DNA of 8,421 nucleotides. It comes from JANLQX01 sp031368095. Lineage in GTDB: Bacteria > Actinomycetota > Acidimicrobiia > Acidimicrobiales > JANYDT01. The notes below the pieces were generated by a model. The model made no database searches, had not been told where the DNA came from, and was given only the letters and a program-made list of their open reading frames with translations. How positions within the stretch are numbered: the stretch's first letter is position 1; every line of letters begins with the position of its first letter. Shown in pieces: positions 6,657-8,421 of this stretch. The DNA is taken from contig JANLQX010000251.1 in NCBI GenBank assembly GCA_031368095.1, positions 1 to 8,421 on the forward strand. The letters are read 5' to 3'. The position numbers and the translations under genes were made by a program.

Positions 6657-8421
6657 CTAGATATCCAGGAAACGGACATCGCTGGCGTTCTGGACGATGA
6701 ACTTCTTGCGGGCTTCAACGTCTTCGCCCATCAGCACGCTCATCACTTCGTCGGCGATGGCGGCCTGCTCAACGGTGACTCGCAGCAGCGTGCGCTTGGT
6801 GGTGTCCATAGTGGTGTCGCCGAGCTCGTCGGCGTCCATTTCGCCCAGACCCTTCAGGCGGTTGAACTCGAACTTCTTGTTCGGACTGGCCGCCACGAAC
6901 GCGTTCTTGGCAGCGTCGTCTTTCAGGTACTGCTTCTCCTTACCGACCACCACTGAATACAGAGGCGGCTGGGCGATGTAGCAGTAGCCCGCCTCCACCA
7001 TCGGCTTCATCTGGCGGTAGAAGAAGGTGAGCAGCAGGGTGCGGATGTGGGCGCCGTCGACGTCGGCATCACACAGCGCAATGACCTTGTGGTAGCGGCA
7101 CTTGGAGGCGTCGAACTCTTCCCCAACACCGCCGCCGATGGCGGTGATCAACGCCTGAACCTCGGTGTTCTTCATCATCTTGTCGGCCCGGGCCCGCTCG
7201 ACGTTCAGGATCTTTCCGCGGATCGGCAGGATGGCCTGGGTCTTTGGGTCACGGGCATCGGTGGCCGACCCGAGTGCCGAGTCGCCTTCCACGATGAAGA
7301 GCTCGGACTCCGCCGGATTCTTCGACGAACAGTCCTTCAACTTGCCCGGAAGACCGCCGCCGAAGGTGGCCGACTTACGAGCCACGTCACGTGCCTTACG
7401 GGCAGCCACGCGGGCGATCTGGGCTTGCTGGGCTTTCTTGATGATCTTGTTGGCGTCCGTGGGGTTCTCTTCGAACCACTCGGCAAGGCGATCATTGGTG
7501 GCCTTTTGCACCAGCGTCTTCATGCTGGTGTTGCCGAGCTTGCCCTTGGTCTGGCCTTCGAACTGGGGATCGCGGAGCTTCACGCTGATGATGGCGGTCA
7601 GCCCTTCGCGAATGTCCTCGCCGGCGAGATTGTCGTCCTTTTCCTTGATGGTGCCCTTTTCCCGGCCGTATTTGTTCACGACCGTGGTGAGCGCCGCCTT
7701 GAACCCCTCCAGGTGGGTGCCGCCTTCGATGGTGGCGATGCCGTTGGCAAAGCCGTGCAGGCCCTCGTAGTACCCGGTGTTCCACTGCATGGCAACCTCG
7801 GCCTCGCCGACGCCGTCTTCGTCGACGACCTTGAACGCCGGAACCGCCTTGAACAGCGGTTCCTTCGATGCGTTCAGGTGCTTGACGAAGTCCTTCAAGC
7901 CATCGTTGAAGCGAAACACCACCTCGTCGGGCTTTCCGTCGCCGTCGCGATCATGGTTGGGCCGCTCATCGGTGAAGTGGATCTCGAGGCCGGCGTTGAG
8001 GAACGCCATCATGCGAAACCGTTCGAGGAGGGTTTCGGCGCGGAAATCGGTGGTCTCGAAGATCAGCGGATCCGGCCAGAAGGTGACCGCCGTTCCGTTC
8101 CGGCCCCGAGGGGCTTTCCCAACTTCGGTCAGCTTGGACTTGAGCGCTCCGCCATTGTGGAACTCGACCTCGTAGCGGGTACCGCCCTTATCGATGACCG
8201 CCAGGAGCCGCGCCGAGAGGGCGTTCACCACGGAAACGCCAACACCATGGAGGCCACCGGACACCTTGTAGCCCTCACCGCCGAACTTGCCGCCGGCGTT
8301 CAGCACCGACAGCACGATCTCCGCTGCCGAGCGACCCTCCATCTTGGGATCGGGATGGGCGTCGACGGGGATGCCGCGCCCATTGTCCTCGACCCGGCAG
8401 CCACCGTCGGCCGTGAGGGTG
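6657..8421 (-). CDS. gyrB: DNA gyrase subunit B, 5' end outside the window
   Basis: 587 residues are visible and the frame stays open to the right edge; the in-frame ATG at 8342 is internal, because the preceding codons read TLTADGGCRVEDNGRGIPVD, a conserved GHKL segment. Fragment numbering: ATP-site DNGRGIP (12-18), lid GGLHGVG (55-61), then the transducer with QTKGKLG, whose Lys contacts ATP phosphate. TOPRIM domain: EGDSALG, with the metal-binding Glu, PIRGKILNVERA, and DADVDGAHIRTLLLTFFYR, which carries the DxDxD Asp residues. The tail has FNRLKGLGEMD and ends VRFLDI, the typical gyrase ending. Together with GyrA it forms the ATP-driven supercoiling enzyme, target of aminocoumarins. Two oddities: Leu replaces the usual Gly in EGDSAGG, giving the ParE-like EGDSALG, and the transducer holds an acidic DRDGDGKPDE loop. 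There is no large insert as in Gram-negative GyrB. About 60-70 N-terminal residues are missing. Confidence 0.97.
   Translation of the reverse strand, partial: TLTADGGCRVEDNGRGIPVDAHPDPKMEGRSAAEIVLSVLNAGGKFGGEGYKVSGGLHGVGVSVVNALSARLLAVIDKGGTRYEVEFHNGGALKSKLTEVGKAPRGRNGTAVTFWPDPLIFETTDFRAETLLERFRMMAFLNAGLEIHFTDERPNHDRDGDGKPDEVVFRFNDGLKDFVKHLNASKEPLFKAVPAFKVVDEDGVGEAEVAMQWNTGYYEGLHGFANGIATIEGGTHLEGFKAALTTVVNKYGREKGTIKEKDDNLAGEDIREGLTAIISVKLRDPQFEGQTKGKLGNTSMKTLVQKATNDRLAEWFEENPTDANKIIKKAQQAQIARVAARKARDVARKSATFGGGLPGKLKDCSSKNPAESELFIVEGDSALGSATDARDPKTQAILPIRGKILNVERARADKMMKNTEVQALITAIGGGVGEEFDASKCRYHKVIALCDADVDGAHIRTLLLTFFYRQMKPMVEAGYCYIAQPPLYSVVVGKEKQYLKDDAAKNAFVAASPNKKFEFNRLKGLGEMDADELGDTTMDTTKRTLLRVTVEQAAIADEVMSVLMGEDVEARKKFIVQNASDVRFLDI

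Noticed and set aside
6657..8342. ATG at 8342 as the start of gyrB
   Set aside because: The frame stays open to the window edge and the upstream codons encode the conserved DNGRGIP ATP-site motif, so this methionine is internal.

Overview
The window is high-GC chromosomal DNA, probably from an actinomycetote. Every gene reads on the minus strand except one small plus-strand gene. In the direction of transcription the order is gyrB (cut by the right edge), gyrA, an ABC-F ATPase, a DUF3566 membrane protein, tRNA-Ile(GAU), a 45-codon small ORF, a Rossmann-fold saccharopine-dehydrogenase-like protein and tRNA-Ala(UGC). The order gyrB-gyrA-DUF3566-tRNA-Ile-tRNA-Ala is the classic origin-proximal block of Actinomycetota. 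The closest class is perhaps Acidimicrobiia. That is an inference from the protein sequences and the extra genes, because no 16S or other marker gene is present.

Right half (4166-8421): the two DNA gyrase subunits, 43 nt apart, form the type II topoisomerase that introduces negative supercoils. GyrB contains the ATPase, transducer and TOPRIM parts, and only its N-terminus is missing. GyrA is complete at 815 residues, with the catalytic Arg-Tyr pair, the quinolone pocket and a six-bladed-type C-terminal domain carrying two GyrA-box-like motifs.

Middle (2129-4141): an ABC-F protein gene starts only 24 nt after gyrA, so it is probably the third gene of the gyrase operon. A small TadE/TadG-like secreted or pilus-type protein converges on it from the plus strand with 9 nt between the stops. 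That small gene is divergent from the DUF3566 gene, and the short gap between them must hold both promoters.

Left part (1-2029): DUF3566, then tRNA-Ile. Between tRNA-Ile and tRNA-Ala, which are usually adjacent in this block, sit an unlisted small membrane-protein ORF that begins 1 nt after the tRNA-Ile discriminator base and the oxidoreductase gene. The 9 and 16 nt spacings suggest a mixed tRNA/mRNA transcript whose messages are freed by tRNA processing. I see no CRISPR array, insertion sequence, prophage or DnaA-box cluster. The most unusual observations are the small ORF abutting the tRNA, a DxDxDGxxD calcium-loop-like motif in the GyrB transducer region, and the operon-like pairing of gyrase with an ABC-F ribosome-associated ATPase.
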